Shown here one piece after another: positions 38,162 through 46,740 of a stretch of 64,000 nt of DNA (positions within the stretch are counted from its first letter, which is position 1; each line of letters opens with the position of its first letter). A program made the translations under genes and the position numbers. Source of the stretch: Pseudonocardia endophytica (GTDB lineage: Bacteria > Actinomycetota > Actinomycetes > Mycobacteriales > Pseudonocardiaceae); assembly GCF_004339565.1 (NCBI RefSeq), contig NZ_SMFZ01000001.1:2232001-2296000 (forward strand). The letters run 5' to 3'. The notes under the pieces were generated by a model that saw nothing but the letters and a program-made list of their open reading frames with translations, was not told where the DNA came from and searched no databases.

Positions 38162-39709
38162 ATGGAGCGCAGCATGCAGGTCCCGTTCGGCGTCCGCGAC
38201 TTCATCGACAGAGCCGAGCTCGTCTACGGCGAACGGACCGGGATCGTCGACGAACCCGACCAGCCCGCCGCCCCGCTGACCGGCCTCACCTACGCGCGGG
38301 TCGCGGAGCTGGCCCGCGCCCAGGCCGCCGGGCTGGACGCGATGGGCGTCGGCGTCGGCGAGCGGGTCGCGATCGTCTCGCACAACAGCGCGCGGCTGCT
38401 GACGTCGTTCTTCGGCGTCTCCGGGTACGGACGGGTGCTGGTCCCGATCAACTTCCGGCTCTCGGTCGACGAGGTGACCTACATCGTCGAGCACTCCGGG
38501 GCGAGCCTGCTGCTCGTCGACCCGGAGCTCGAGGAGTCGCTCAAGAGCGTCCCGTGCGCGCGCACGATCGTCCTGGGCGACCACGGCGACGAGGAGATGT
38601 ACCGGTTCGGCGTCGAACCGCAGGCGTGGGAGCCGGACGAGAACGCCACCGCGACGATCAACTACACGAGCGGCACGACGGCCCGCCCGAAGGGCGTGGA
38701 GATCACCCACCGCAACATCTGGGTGAACGCGACGACGTTCGCGTTGCACACCGGCGTCAGCGACCGGGACGTCTACCTGCACACGCTGCCCATGTTCCAC
38801 GCGAACGGCTGGGGCATGCCGTTCGGCATGACCGGTATGGGCGGCAAGCACATCGTGCTGCGCAAGGTGGACGGTGCGGAGATCCTGCGCCGGGTCGACG
38901 AGCACGGCGTGACGATGATGTGCGCGGCACCGGCCGTCGTCAGCTCCGTGCTGGCGGCCGCGGCCGACTGGGACGGCGAGATCCCCGGCCGCGGGCGCGT
39001 CCGGATCGTCGTGGCGGGCGCGCCGCCGCCGTCCCGGACGATCGCGGAGATCGAGACCCAGCTCGGCTGGGAGTTCATCCAGATCTACGGCCTGACCGAG
39101 ACCAGCCCGCTGCTGACGATCAACCGCAACCGCGCCGAGTGGGACGACCTCGAGCCGGAGGAGCGCGCCGCGAAGCTCGGCAGGGCCGGTGCACCCGCGA
39201 TCGGCGTGACGATGAAGGTCGACAACGAGGGCGAGGTCCTGGCCCGCTCCAACGTCGTACTCAAGAGCTACTGGGAGCAGCCGGAGGAGACGGCGGACAA
39301 GCTCAAGGGCGGGTTCTTCCACACCGGTGACGGCGGCACGATCGGCGACGACGGCTACGTCACGATCAGCGACCGGCGCAAGGACGTGATCATCACCGGC
39401 GGCGAGAACGTGTCGTCGATCGAGGTCGAGGACGCGCTGTTCAGCCACCCGGCGGTGGCCGAGGTCGCGGTGATCGGCGTGCCCAGCGACAAGTGGGGCG
39501 AGACGATCAAGGCGCTCGTCGTGCTCGCGCCGGGCGCCTCTGCCGACGAGGCGGAGCTGATCGAGCACTGCAAGAGCAGGGTGGCCCGCTACAAGGCCCC
39601 GACGTCGGTCGAGTTCCGCGACGAGCTGGCCCGCACGGCGACCGGCAAGCTGCAGAAGTTCAAGCTGCGCGCCGAGTACTGGGAGGGTCGCGACCGCCAG
39701 GTCAACTGA
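38162..39709 (+). CDS. AMP-binding acyl-CoA synthetase
   Basis: 515 residues from ATG 38162; ATG 38174 is the alternative. ANL superfamily signature: P-loop INYTSGTTARPKGVEITHRN, the A5 word IYGLTETSPL, HTGDGGTIGDDGY, SDRRKDVIITGGENVSSIE and the catalytic Lys in TGKLQKFKLR. It activates a fatty or aromatic acid to its CoA thioester in two steps through an acyl-AMP. It resembles medium/long-chain ligases of actinobacterial catabolism. It is transcribed away from serA; the substrate is unknown. Confidence 0.9.
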   Translation: MERSMQVPFGVRDFIDRAELVYGERTGIVDEPDQPAAPLTGLTYARVAELARAQAAGLDAMGVGVGERVAIVSHNSARLLTSFFGVSGYGRVLVPINFRLSVDEVTYIVEHSGASLLLVDPELEESLKSVPCARTIVLGDHGDEEMYRFGVEPQAWEPDENATATINYTSGTTARPKGVEITHRNIWVNATTFALHTGVSDRDVYLHTLPMFHANGWGMPFGMTGMGGKHIVLRKVDGAEILRRVDEHGVTMMCAAPAVVSSVLAAAADWDGEIPGRGRVRIVVAGAPPPSRTIAEIETQLGWEFIQIYGLTETSPLLTINRNRAEWDDLEPEERAAKLGRAGAPAIGVTMKVDNEGEVLARSNVVLKSYWEQPEETADKLKGGFFHTGDGGTIGDDGYVTISDRRKDVIITGGENVSSIEVEDALFSHPAVAEVAVIGVPSDKWGETIKALVVLAPGASADEAELIEHCKSRVARYKAPTSVEFRDELARTATGKLQKFKLRAEYWEGRDRQVN

Positions 39710-39727
39710 GGGCTCGCCAGTCGGTGG

Positions 39728-39741
39728 TTAGGTTCGCCTAA
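39728..39741. promoter_or_regulatory. TTAGG-N4-CCTAA dyad upstream of membrane-protein gene
   Basis: A perfect TTAGG/CCTAA dyad 9 bp before the ATG at 39751. It resembles the dyad region at 36599-36615 and parts of DtxR/IdeR iron boxes. It could be an operator for a TetR or DtxR-type regulator. Confidence 0.4.
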
Positions 39742-39750
39742 TCTGTACGC

Positions 39751-40479
39751 ATGAGACGGAAGAACCTCGTGCGCGCCGCCGGGCTCGCCGGCGTGCTCGC
39801 GTCGGCGGCCTACGTGGTCGGAGACGTGCTGCTGCTCGGCCGCAAGGTCGAACCCGCCGCCCATCCCGCCCTCGTCGCGATCGACGGCGTGGACGAACCG
39901 GTGCTGTCGATGGTGCCCTCGTCCACGGCCCGACTCACCGCGGGCGCGCTGGCCGGTGTCTACGCCACGCCGCTGTACCTCGCGGCCGTGTGGCACCTGC
40001 ACGAGGGCCTCGCCCCGGCCGGGCCGCGACGAGCGCTGCCACCGGCCCTGATCCTCGCCGGCGCGTGGACCTGGGCGTCGTTCGTGCACGGCTCGTTCTT
40101 CCACACCGGACAGTCCTACAAGGATCTGGAGGAGCTCGCCGACGACGCGCGGGCGCGGGAGCGGCTGCTGGCCACGGCCACGGCGTTCGAGCGCGCGACG
40201 ATCAGCGCGTACGTGCCGTTCGGCGCCGCGGTCGTCGTCGCGTCCGCGCTGATCGTCGACGCCGTCCGACGCGGCGACACGGCCTACCCCCGCTGGTCGG
40301 GGCCGATCGTCGCGCCGCTGGCGCCGATCGCCGCGGCGACCGCGCTCACCGCGAGCCACGTCCTGCCCGGTCCGGCCCGGCACGCGCTGCAGGGCGCGGG
40401 GATCAGCCTCGGGAACCTGGTCAGCCTGGGCGCGAGCACCGTGCTGCTATGGCGCGACCGCCGGTCGGGGCACCGGTGA
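39751..40479 (+). CDS. Hypothetical integral membrane protein
   Basis: 242 residues with about six hydrophobic helices (near 8-28, 55-80, 92-112, 145-168, 182-200, 212-235). A loop holds FVHGSFFHTGQSYKDLEELAD. I do not recognise a family with certainty. It overlaps the next hydrolase gene (GTGA), so the two are co-translated. Confidence 0.75.
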   Translation: MRRKNLVRAAGLAGVLASAAYVVGDVLLLGRKVEPAAHPALVAIDGVDEPVLSMVPSSTARLTAGALAGVYATPLYLAAVWHLHEGLAPAGPRRALPPALILAGAWTWASFVHGSFFHTGQSYKDLEELADDARARERLLATATAFERATISAYVPFGAAVVVASALIVDAVRRGDTAYPRWSGPIVAPLAPIAAATALTASHVLPGPARHALQGAGISLGNLVSLGASTVLLWRDRRSGHR

Positions 40480-41339
40480 GGCACGTACAGGGCGAGCCTC
40501 GGCCGGTCCGGCTGCCGGACGGGCGCGAGCTGTACGCGACGGAGCTGGCCGCCGGGGCGGCGCCCCCGACCGTCGTGTTCGAGGCCGGTGCGGGCGCCAC
40601 CCGCTCCTCGTGGGCGCTGGTGCAGCCGCTGGTCGCGGCGTTCGCGCACGCCGTCGTCTACGACCGGTCCGGAATGGGCCGCAGCGCGCCGGACCCGGTC
40701 TCGCGCACGATGCGGCGTATGGCCGACGACCTCGACGGGCTGCTCGACGGGCTCGGCGACGGCCCGTTCGTGCTGGTCGGGCACAGCGCGGGCGGTCCGA
40801 TCGTCCGGCTCGCGGCGGCGGCCCGTCCGGAGCGCATCGCGGGCCTCGTGCTCGTCGACCCCTCGGACGAGGCGTCCGAGGTCCTGTTCGGACGGCCGTT
40901 CCGGATCGCCGAGAAGGTCGTCGTGCGGCTCAACCTGGCGCTCGCCCGCGCCGGCCTGCTCGGGCGCCTGTACCGGCCGATGATGCGTCGGCTGCCGCCG
41001 GATGCGCGGGCCGACATGGAGCGGGAGGGGTTCACGCCGGAGCTGGTCCGCACCCACATCGCCCAGACCCGCACGTACCTCGACGAGCTCGTCGCGTTCC
41101 GGGACGCGCCGCCGGAGCTGGGTGACATCCCGGTCACCGTCGTCTCCGGCGCCCGGACCGGGTCCGGCATGAACGCACGGACCCGCGCCGACGCCAACTC
41201 CGCGCACGCCGGGCGCGCCGCCGCGTCGCCCGCGGGTCGGCACGTGCTGGCGCACGACTCGGGCCACTACGTCCCGATCACCGAGCCCGGCGTCGTCGCG
41301 GAGGAGATCCGGAGGCTGGTCACGGTCGCCCGGACCTGA
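40476..41339 (+). CDS. Alpha/beta hydrolase
   Basis: 287 residues from GTG 40476, which overlaps the previous stop; an ATG at 40449 would also be in frame. Motifs: oxyanion VVFEAGAGATRSSW, YDRSGMGRSAPDP, nucleophile elbow FVLVGHSAGGPIVRLAA (Ser in GHSAG), LVLVDPSD, and a C-terminal His in HDSGHYVPITEP. It is typical of serine hydrolases of unknown substrate; the membrane protein upstream may be its partner. Confidence 0.85.
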   Translation: MRHVQGEPRPVRLPDGRELYATELAAGAAPPTVVFEAGAGATRSSWALVQPLVAAFAHAVVYDRSGMGRSAPDPVSRTMRRMADDLDGLLDGLGDGPFVLVGHSAGGPIVRLAAAARPERIAGLVLVDPSDEASEVLFGRPFRIAEKVVVRLNLALARAGLLGRLYRPMMRRLPPDARADMEREGFTPELVRTHIAQTRTYLDELVAFRDAPPELGDIPVTVVSGARTGSGMNARTRADANSAHAGRAAASPAGRHVLAHDSGHYVPITEPGVVAEEIRRLVTVART

Positions 41340-41498
41340 CGCGACGGAGCACCGGGGCCCGGCCCGCCACCCGCACGTGATCGCCGCGGCGACGGAGCCC
41401 GCGGACGTCACCGGGCAAGGTTGCGTCGGACAACGATGAGATCCGTGTGCGACGCCGGTCCCTCCTGCCGACATCCCCGACCGGAAGGGACCACCGCC

Positions 41499-42107
41499 AT
41501 GGCGAAGGTCGTCTCCACCCTGTTCATCACCGCCGACGGCGTCGCCGAGATCGACTTCGCCTGGCATTTCCCCTCCTTCGACGAGAACATGGGCCGCGCC
41601 GTCGGCGAGGACTACGAGCAGGGCAACGTGCTCCTGCTCGGCCGCGGGACCTACGACAGCTTCGCCGGCGCATGGCCGGACCGTGAGGCCGCGGGCGGCG
41701 AGGACGCGACGTTCGCGGCGCGCCTCGGCGACACCCGCAAGGTCGTCGTCTCCCGCTCGCCGCTCGAGTTCACCTGGCGCGGCTCCGAGCAGCTGCGGGG
41801 CGACCTCGTCGAGGCCGTCACGGCGCTCAAGGACGAGCCCGGGGTCACCGGCGTGCTCATCCCCGGCTCGATCTCGATCGTCCAGCAGCTGCTCGCCGCC
41901 GGCCTCGTCGACGAGCTCCGGCTGCTCGTGCACCCGGTGGCCGCGCGCAAGGGCCAGAAGCTGTTCGACGACGGCGCGGTGCCGTACCACCTGAAGGTCA
42001 CGGCCACCGAGGTGTTCCCGACCGGCGTGATCCGGGTGATCTACGCACCGGTCGAGGCGCCGGCACCGGTGTCGTACGAGCAGGTCACGGGCCAGGGCCC
42101 GGAGTAG
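41499..42107 (+). CDS. RibD C-terminal/dihydrofolate-reductase-like protein
   Basis: 202 residues from ATG 41499 (ribosome site GGAAGGGACC). It has the fold signature of DHFR-like reductases: STLFITADGVAEID, NVLLLGRGTYDSF, KVVVSRSPLEFTW, a cofactor-loop equivalent VLIPGSISIVQQLLAAGLVDE, then LRLLVHPVAARKGQKLFDD. These single-domain proteins are common in actinobacteria and are not the biosynthetic DHFR; the substrate is unknown. It is convergent with the protease-nuclease gene (3 bp between stops). Confidence 0.85.
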   Translation: MAKVVSTLFITADGVAEIDFAWHFPSFDENMGRAVGEDYEQGNVLLLGRGTYDSFAGAWPDREAAGGEDATFAARLGDTRKVVVSRSPLEFTWRGSEQLRGDLVEAVTALKDEPGVTGVLIPGSISIVQQLLAAGLVDELRLLVHPVAARKGQKLFDDGAVPYHLKVTATEVFPTGVIRVIYAPVEAPAPVSYEQVTGQGPE

Positions 42108-42110
42108 CCG

Positions 42111-44342
42111 CTACCAGTCCTTCACGTGGTCGGGCAGGTACACCGACGGGGCGAACTCCGGGTCCATGTAGAGCTTCTCCAGCACGTCGGGGTCCACGGC
42201 CTTCGCCGCGGGCGCCTTCGCCCCGGCCTCCTTCCACGCGCTGCTCCAGAGCATGGCGAGCGTGCGGCAGCCGTCGGCGATGCAGGCGATCGTCGGCTCC
42301 CCGACGAGCGCCCACAGCTCGGTGCTGTGGCCGCGGATGTCGTCGCGGTCCGTGGTGACCCACGCGTCGAGCAGCTTCTCCGGCGGGAGCGTGCGGATCG
42401 TGCGTGCCATCAGTTCGACGACGGCGAGCGCCGCCTCACGATGGCCCGTGACCGTGTCCATCGGCCGGGCCCCCTTCAGGGCGTCCTCGAGCCCGGTCGC
42501 GAGCGCGGCCTGCTCGTCGGAGACCATCGCGGTCTCGTAGTCGGAGTGCACGCCCTTCTCCGACTCGTCACGCCCGTCGTGCCAGCGGGAGGTGTGCAGG
42601 GGCTGGCACGCGTCGCCGACGTAGTGCGCCATCACCCCGGCGGCGGCGAGCGCCCTCGGGGTGTCCCCGTCGGCCAGGGCGTCGACGACGATCCGGTAGA
42701 GCTGCGCCACCCGGAACGGCAGCAGTCCTCTGTGGTTCACGGCGACCGACTTCTCCGTGTAGAACGCGTCCCACGTGGACGGATCGACGGTCGCCGGGTC
42801 CTTGTCGAACATCGACATCAGCGTCGTCGGATCGGTGTCCGAGACCGGGTCGTCCATGTCCGCGAAGTGGTTCGGGCTCTCCTTCGGCCGGATCCACCCC
42901 TTCTTGCGCCGCTTCCACACCGTGTCCGGCACGTCGGCCAGCGGGTGGAACACGTCGGCGTCCCCGGTCTTGTAGCCGCCCGCGGCCAGCGTCGCGAGGT
43001 CGAACGAGATCCGGGTCCGGTTCGCGACGAAGTACTTCTTCAGCGCGGCGGGCTGGACGAGATCGCAGGCGAGCGCCCCGATCGTGTAGTGCCCGACCTC
43101 GCCCCAGTACAGCTCGGACGTCCCGTCCCCGCTCGTGACCGGCTCGACGTCCAGCGCCCGGCACGCCGTGCTGAGGAAGCTGACCAGCGCGTACGGGGTG
43201 GTCTCCGGCGTCGGGTCGGCGCCGGCGAACAGGTGCCCGCCCCACTGCAGGGCGAGCGGCCGCGCGGTCGGGACCGGATCGGTGGACCCGGTGTCGGCCG
43301 CGGGCTCGTCGAGCACCCAGAGCGTCCCGGAGTCGCCCGGCCGGGTCGGTGTCGTCGACTGACCCACCCGCGGGCCGACGACGGCGTCCGCCAGGTACTC
43401 GACGCCGGCGCGGGTCCGGTACCGGTAGTACAGCGCCGTGACCTCGCCGGTCATCGGTCCGGACGCCCCGCCGAACGCCCGCACCGGTTCGCCGAGCATC
43501 CCCAGGCTCAGGGTCTCCGGTCCGAGGTCGACCATCGGCCCGAGCTCGCCGACGCCGAAGATCTGCGTGGTCCACCGGCCGACGTCGTCGACCTCGATCA
43601 GCCCGGCGTCGACCGCGACCTCGGCCCGCCGTCCGGCGAGCCCCGGGTAGGCGTGCTCGAACGGCAGCCGGCCGACCGACTTCCCGGCCGCGACGCCGAG
43701 CCGGACCTCGTCGCCACCGACCATCGTCGTGACGACCTGGCCGGCCCGTCCCGCGACGTGCCGGTTGGTGAGCGCGTACGTCCGCAGGCCGTCGGTCACG
43801 ACGCAGGCGATCGTCCCGGAGCGCTGGCCGCCCTGCACCGCCGCGAGGCACGCGTAGCCACCGCCGAACAGCGCGCTCGGGAAGCTCAGCGTGGCGGGCA
43901 GGCGCGCGGTGGCACCGGACGGCACGGGCGGGGCGTACACGACGCAGGTGGGCACCATCCGGCCGTCCGGGAGGTAGAGCCGCCGCGGCACCATCTCGTC
44001 GGGCGCGGCGTGGATCTCGTCGGCGTCCATCCACCTGTCGACGAACACCAGGACGCACGGCCAGGACCACGGGCGGACGCTCGAGTTCTGCAGGGTGCGG
44101 GGCGGCCGCTCGCCCGGCGGCAGTGCCAGCCGGTCGGCGAGCCGCATCGGGGCGTCCGCGTCGGAGCCCTCGTCCTCGGTGCGCACCAGATAGCGCCCGA
44201 CCGCGGTCGCGACGACGTTCGGCTGGCGCAACAGATGGACGTGATAGGCGTCGCGGGCGTCCAGCAGGTCGGGCAACGACAATCCGGCGAACTCCGCCGC
44301 CGAATCCATCTGCGCGTCACGCCAATATCTCCGAGAATTCAT
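42111..44342 (-). CDS. Trypsin-like protease fused to a P1-nuclease/phospholipase-C-type zinc enzyme
   Basis: 743 residues from ATG 44342 behind CTGGAGAGCCCG; no signal peptide or membrane helix. Residues 1-150 are an N-terminal region with LLRQPNVVATAVGR. About 155-400 is a chymotrypsin-fold protease with a complete triad: His195 (TNRHVAG), Asp245 (VAVDAGLIEV), Ser338 (RPGDSGTLWV). About 413-740 is an S1/P1 nuclease-like domain: Trp413 and His418 (WGEVGH), His492 (NHFADMD), His573/Asp577/His583 (HYVGDACQPLH), His599/Glu603 (HSDYE). Spacings match P1 nuclease, and Glu603 matches phospholipase C. In those enzymes the Trp is the mature N-terminus; here it is internal, directly after the protease. 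Autoprocessing is inferred. The substrate (nucleic acid or phospholipid) is undecided. Confidence 0.85.
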   Translation of the reverse strand: MNSRRYWRDAQMDSAAEFAGLSLPDLLDARDAYHVHLLRQPNVVATAVGRYLVRTEDEGSDADAPMRLADRLALPPGERPPRTLQNSSVRPWSWPCVLVFVDRWMDADEIHAAPDEMVPRRLYLPDGRMVPTCVVYAPPVPSGATARLPATLSFPSALFGGGYACLAAVQGGQRSGTIACVVTDGLRTYALTNRHVAGRAGQVVTTMVGGDEVRLGVAAGKSVGRLPFEHAYPGLAGRRAEVAVDAGLIEVDDVGRWTTQIFGVGELGPMVDLGPETLSLGMLGEPVRAFGGASGPMTGEVTALYYRYRTRAGVEYLADAVVGPRVGQSTTPTRPGDSGTLWVLDEPAADTGSTDPVPTARPLALQWGGHLFAGADPTPETTPYALVSFLSTACRALDVEPVTSGDGTSELYWGEVGHYTIGALACDLVQPAALKKYFVANRTRISFDLATLAAGGYKTGDADVFHPLADVPDTVWKRRKKGWIRPKESPNHFADMDDPVSDTDPTTLMSMFDKDPATVDPSTWDAFYTEKSVAVNHRGLLPFRVAQLYRIVVDALADGDTPRALAAAGVMAHYVGDACQPLHTSRWHDGRDESEKGVHSDYETAMVSDEQAALATGLEDALKGARPMDTVTGHREAALAVVELMARTIRTLPPEKLLDAWVTTDRDDIRGHSTELWALVGEPTIACIADGCRTLAMLWSSAWKEAGAKAPAAKAVDPDVLEKLYMDPEFAPSVYLPDHVKDW

Positions 44343-44509
44343 CGGGCTCTCCAGCCTGACGCACATTTCCGGGGCACCTGAGTGGATCGCCCGGACGGCC
44401 GAGGACAATGCATTCCCGACCTATTCCGGCCGACGACGGAAAAGGTATCAGCGGCCGCGAGAAAAGAGACACGGCCGTCGTGGACTTCATGAAAATGAGG
44501 TAGCCGCGA

Positions 44510-44542
44510 CGCGAGGCGACGTACGGGGGACGCCGCCTCGCG
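44510..44542 (-). terminator. Stem-loop downstream of tetR
   Basis: 9-bp arms CGCGAGGCG (44510-44518) and CGCCTCGCG (44534-44542) with a 15-nt loop, about 70 bp after the tetR stop. It would separate tetR transcription from the protease-nuclease gene. The bases just left of it (about 44400-44505) are unusually A-rich for this genome and form that gene's leader. Confidence 0.45.
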
Positions 44543-44610
44543 CCCACGCCACCTCGCCCCGGTCCGGGTCGACGCGCGGTCGACGACCGTACATCAGCCG
44601 AACGACGTGA

Positions 44611-45294
44611 TCACGGGCCGCCGGGCGATCCCGGTCGGCGGGGGCGGTCCGGACCGGTGTCGAGCAGGCGGTGAAGGTCGACGGCGACGGGCGGCGGCAA
44701 CGGCTCCCGGTGCGTCCGGTCGGCCCGCAGGGCGTCGAGGACGAACCCGACCAGGCGCCGGGACGCCGCCCGCGCCTCCTCCGCCGTGCCGGCCACCAGG
44801 CCTCGGTTCGCCAGCAGCAGCAGGACGAGGTCGTCGACGGTCACGTCGGCGCGCAGCAGCCCGGCCTCCTGCGCCCGGCGCACGAGCTCGGCCAGCCCGG
44901 ACAGGGCCCGGTCGCGCTCCCGGCCGATGTCGATCGCGTCCGGGAACGCGGTCACGAACGCGGCGCAGAATCCGCGGTCGGCGGCCTGCATCGCACACAG
45001 CGTCGCGACGACATCCCGCAGGCCACGCCACGGGTCCGGGTCGGCCAGCGCGTCGTCGACGACGGCGACGCAGCGGGCGAACTGGTCCGCGAACACCTGC
45101 GTGACCAGCGCCTCCTTGGTCGGGAACCGCCGGTACAGCGTGGCGGCGCCGACGCCGGCCCGCCGGGCGACCGCAGTCATCGGGACGTCCAGGCCGCGGT
45201 CGGCGAACAGCGTGCGCGCGACGTCGACGATCCGGTCCCGGTTGCGGCGCGCGTCGGCCCGCAACGGCGGTAGGTGGGAGACCTCGGCACCCAT
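44611..45294 (-). CDS. TetR family transcriptional regulator
   Basis: 227 residues from ATG 45294 behind GGAGGTGAG. TetR_N at about 14-62: RNRDRIVDVARTLFADRGLD, then MTAVARRAGVGAATLYRRFP and TKEALV. The long C-terminal half resembles SbtR-type ligand domains (GFCAAFVTAFPD, LLRADVTVDDLVLLLLANRG). It is divergent from the deazaflavin oxidoreductase gene, with a dyad in between. Confidence 0.88.
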   Translation of the reverse strand: MGAEVSHLPPLRADARRNRDRIVDVARTLFADRGLDVPMTAVARRAGVGAATLYRRFPTKEALVTQVFADQFARCVAVVDDALADPDPWRGLRDVVATLCAMQAADRGFCAAFVTAFPDAIDIGRERDRALSGLAELVRRAQEAGLLRADVTVDDLVLLLLANRGLVAGTAEEARAASRRLVGFVLDALRADRTHREPLPPPVAVDLHRLLDTGPDRPRRPGSPGGP

Positions 45295-45311
45295 CACTCT
45301 CACCTCCGCGA

Positions 45312-45333
45312 AAGTGGAAAGCCTACTCCACTT
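45312..45333. promoter_or_regulatory. TetR operator AAGTGGA-N8-TCCACTT
   Basis: Perfect 7-bp arms in the 57-bp divergent spacer, flanked by CGCGA/CGCG extensions with a one-base slip. Its position, 18 bp from each start, and its form fit the binding site of the adjacent TetR protein controlling both genes. Confidence 0.7.
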
Positions 45334-45351
45334 CGCGGCGTTGAACCGGGC

Positions 45352-45702
45352 ATGATCACCGTGAACCGGCTCCCCCGTCGCCTCGTCGACGCCGTCAACT
45401 CCCGGGTGCTCGCCCTGCGCGACCATCCCCGCCTCGGACCGTGGGCCCGGCGTCGGTTCACGACCGTCACCTACACCGGACGACGCTCCGGGCGGACGTT
45501 CTCGCTCCCGGTCGGCTACCACCGCGACGGGGACGCCGTCACGATCACCGTGATGCTGCCGGACGCCAAGAAGTGGTGGCGCAACTTCCTCGGCGAGGGC
45601 GGTCCGATCACGCTCGACCTCGACGGTGGCCGTGACGGGCACGCCGTCGCCCGCCGGACCGCACGCGGGCAGGTCGAGGTGGCCGTCCGGCTGGAGGGCT
45701 GA
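45352..45702 (+). CDS. Nitroreductase-family deazaflavin (F420)-dependent oxidoreductase
   Basis: 116 residues from ATG 45352. Split-barrel DDN-like fold: VTYTGRRSGRTFSLPVGY, a central DAKKWWRNFLGEGG (the KWWRN word marks the family), then ITLDLDGGRDGHAVARR. Mycobacterial relatives use F420H2 to reduce quinones or nitro drugs. It is short but complete for the family and is likely regulated by the divergent TetR. Confidence 0.83.
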   Translation: MITVNRLPRRLVDAVNSRVLALRDHPRLGPWARRRFTTVTYTGRRSGRTFSLPVGYHRDGDAVTITVMLPDAKKWWRNFLGEGGPITLDLDGGRDGHAVARRTARGQVEVAVRLEG

Positions 45703-45857
45703 CGCGCGGCCCCGCCCACGCCAGGTCGGGGCCGGCGGGACGGGCACCGAACCATGACCGCTCCCGGCGCACGCGGCGTCGGCCCGGCGTCGCGGCGTCG
45801 CCCGCGACGACGATCAGGTCGACCCCGAGTCGGTGCCGACGGCGTCCGACCGAGCGG

Positions 45858-46736
45858 TCACTCGTGGTCGTGGTCGTGGTCGTGGTCGTCGTCCTCCTCG
45901 AAGTCGGCCACGCCGCGCTTCCAGTACCCCGTCACCTCGTGGTCGTCCGGGCCGAGCCCGAGCTCGTCACGGATCCAGCGGCGCAGCGGGCGGATGGCGC
46001 CCGCTTCCCCACCGACCCAGGCGAAGACCGTCGAGCCCTCCGGGATCTCGACCTGCCGCACCGCGTCGGCGAGTGCGTCGGACGACCCTGGCGGGACCGG
46101 ACCGCGGTGCACCCATCGCACCGCGACGCCGTCCGGTCGGCCCAGCTCGATCTCCTCGGAGGAGTCGGCGACCTCGACGAACGCCCATCCGGCCGCGTCC
46201 GCCGGCAGCGCCTCCAGCCACCGCGCCATGGCAGGCAGGGCGGTGATGTCACCAGCGAGCAGGAACCGGTCGTAGCCGTCCGGGACGGCGAGTCCACCGG
46301 GCGGGCCGGCGACGTCGATCTCCTCGCCCACGGCGACCGTCTCCGCCCAGCCGGCGGCGAGCCCGCCGTCGTGCAGCACCAGATCGATGTCCAGCTCGCC
46401 GGAGTCCGGGTCGAACCGGCGCACGGTGTACTCCCGCGACCGTGGCATCGGGCGCGGCCAGCGGAGCATCTGACCGTTCGGCTCCGGCAGCCGCAACGTG
46501 CCGTCGGGGTCGGGGAAGATCAGGCGGACGTGCTCGGTCGGGCAGAAGCTGAGGAACCCGTCCAGTCCGGCTCCTCCGAGCGTGACCCGCACGATCGCCG
46601 ACCCGATCCGCCGGGTGCGGCGCACGACCAGCCTGCGGATCCCGATCGGGTAGGACACCTTGGCGCATCCGGTCCGCCGGGCCCGCGCCTCGGCGACCCG
46701 GCCCCCGGGGTCCGAACGGTCGGTGGTGGTGGCCAT
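45858..46736 (-). CDS. Siderophore-interacting protein (FAD-binding ferric-siderophore reductase)
   Basis: 292 residues, SIP/ViuB family. FAD domain with SREYTVRRFDPDSGELDIDL, then GPPGGLAVPDGYDRFLLAGD and a C-domain with AWVGGEAGAIRPLRRWIRDELG and VTGYWKRG. It reduces ferric siderophores in the cytoplasm to release iron. Unusually it ends in an acidic His-rich tail (EEDDDHDHDHDHE) encoded by a GTGGTC-type short tandem repeat. It lies 4 bp downstream of the binding-protein gene. Confidence 0.92.
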   Translation of the reverse strand: MATTTDRSDPGGRVAEARARRTGCAKVSYPIGIRRLVVRRTRRIGSAIVRVTLGGAGLDGFLSFCPTEHVRLIFPDPDGTLRLPEPNGQMLRWPRPMPRSREYTVRRFDPDSGELDIDLVLHDGGLAAGWAETVAVGEEIDVAGPPGGLAVPDGYDRFLLAGDITALPAMARWLEALPADAAGWAFVEVADSSEEIELGRPDGVAVRWVHRGPVPPGSSDALADAVRQVEIPEGSTVFAWVGGEAGAIRPLRRWIRDELGLGPDDHEVTGYWKRGVADFEEDDDHDHDHDHE

Positions 46737-46740
46737 CGGG

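Noticed and set aside
42111..44342. Two separate genes (protease and nuclease) split by a frameshift
   Set aside because: The frame is continuous through the junction and both domains have all key residues; no start or ribosome site precedes the WGEVGH motif.
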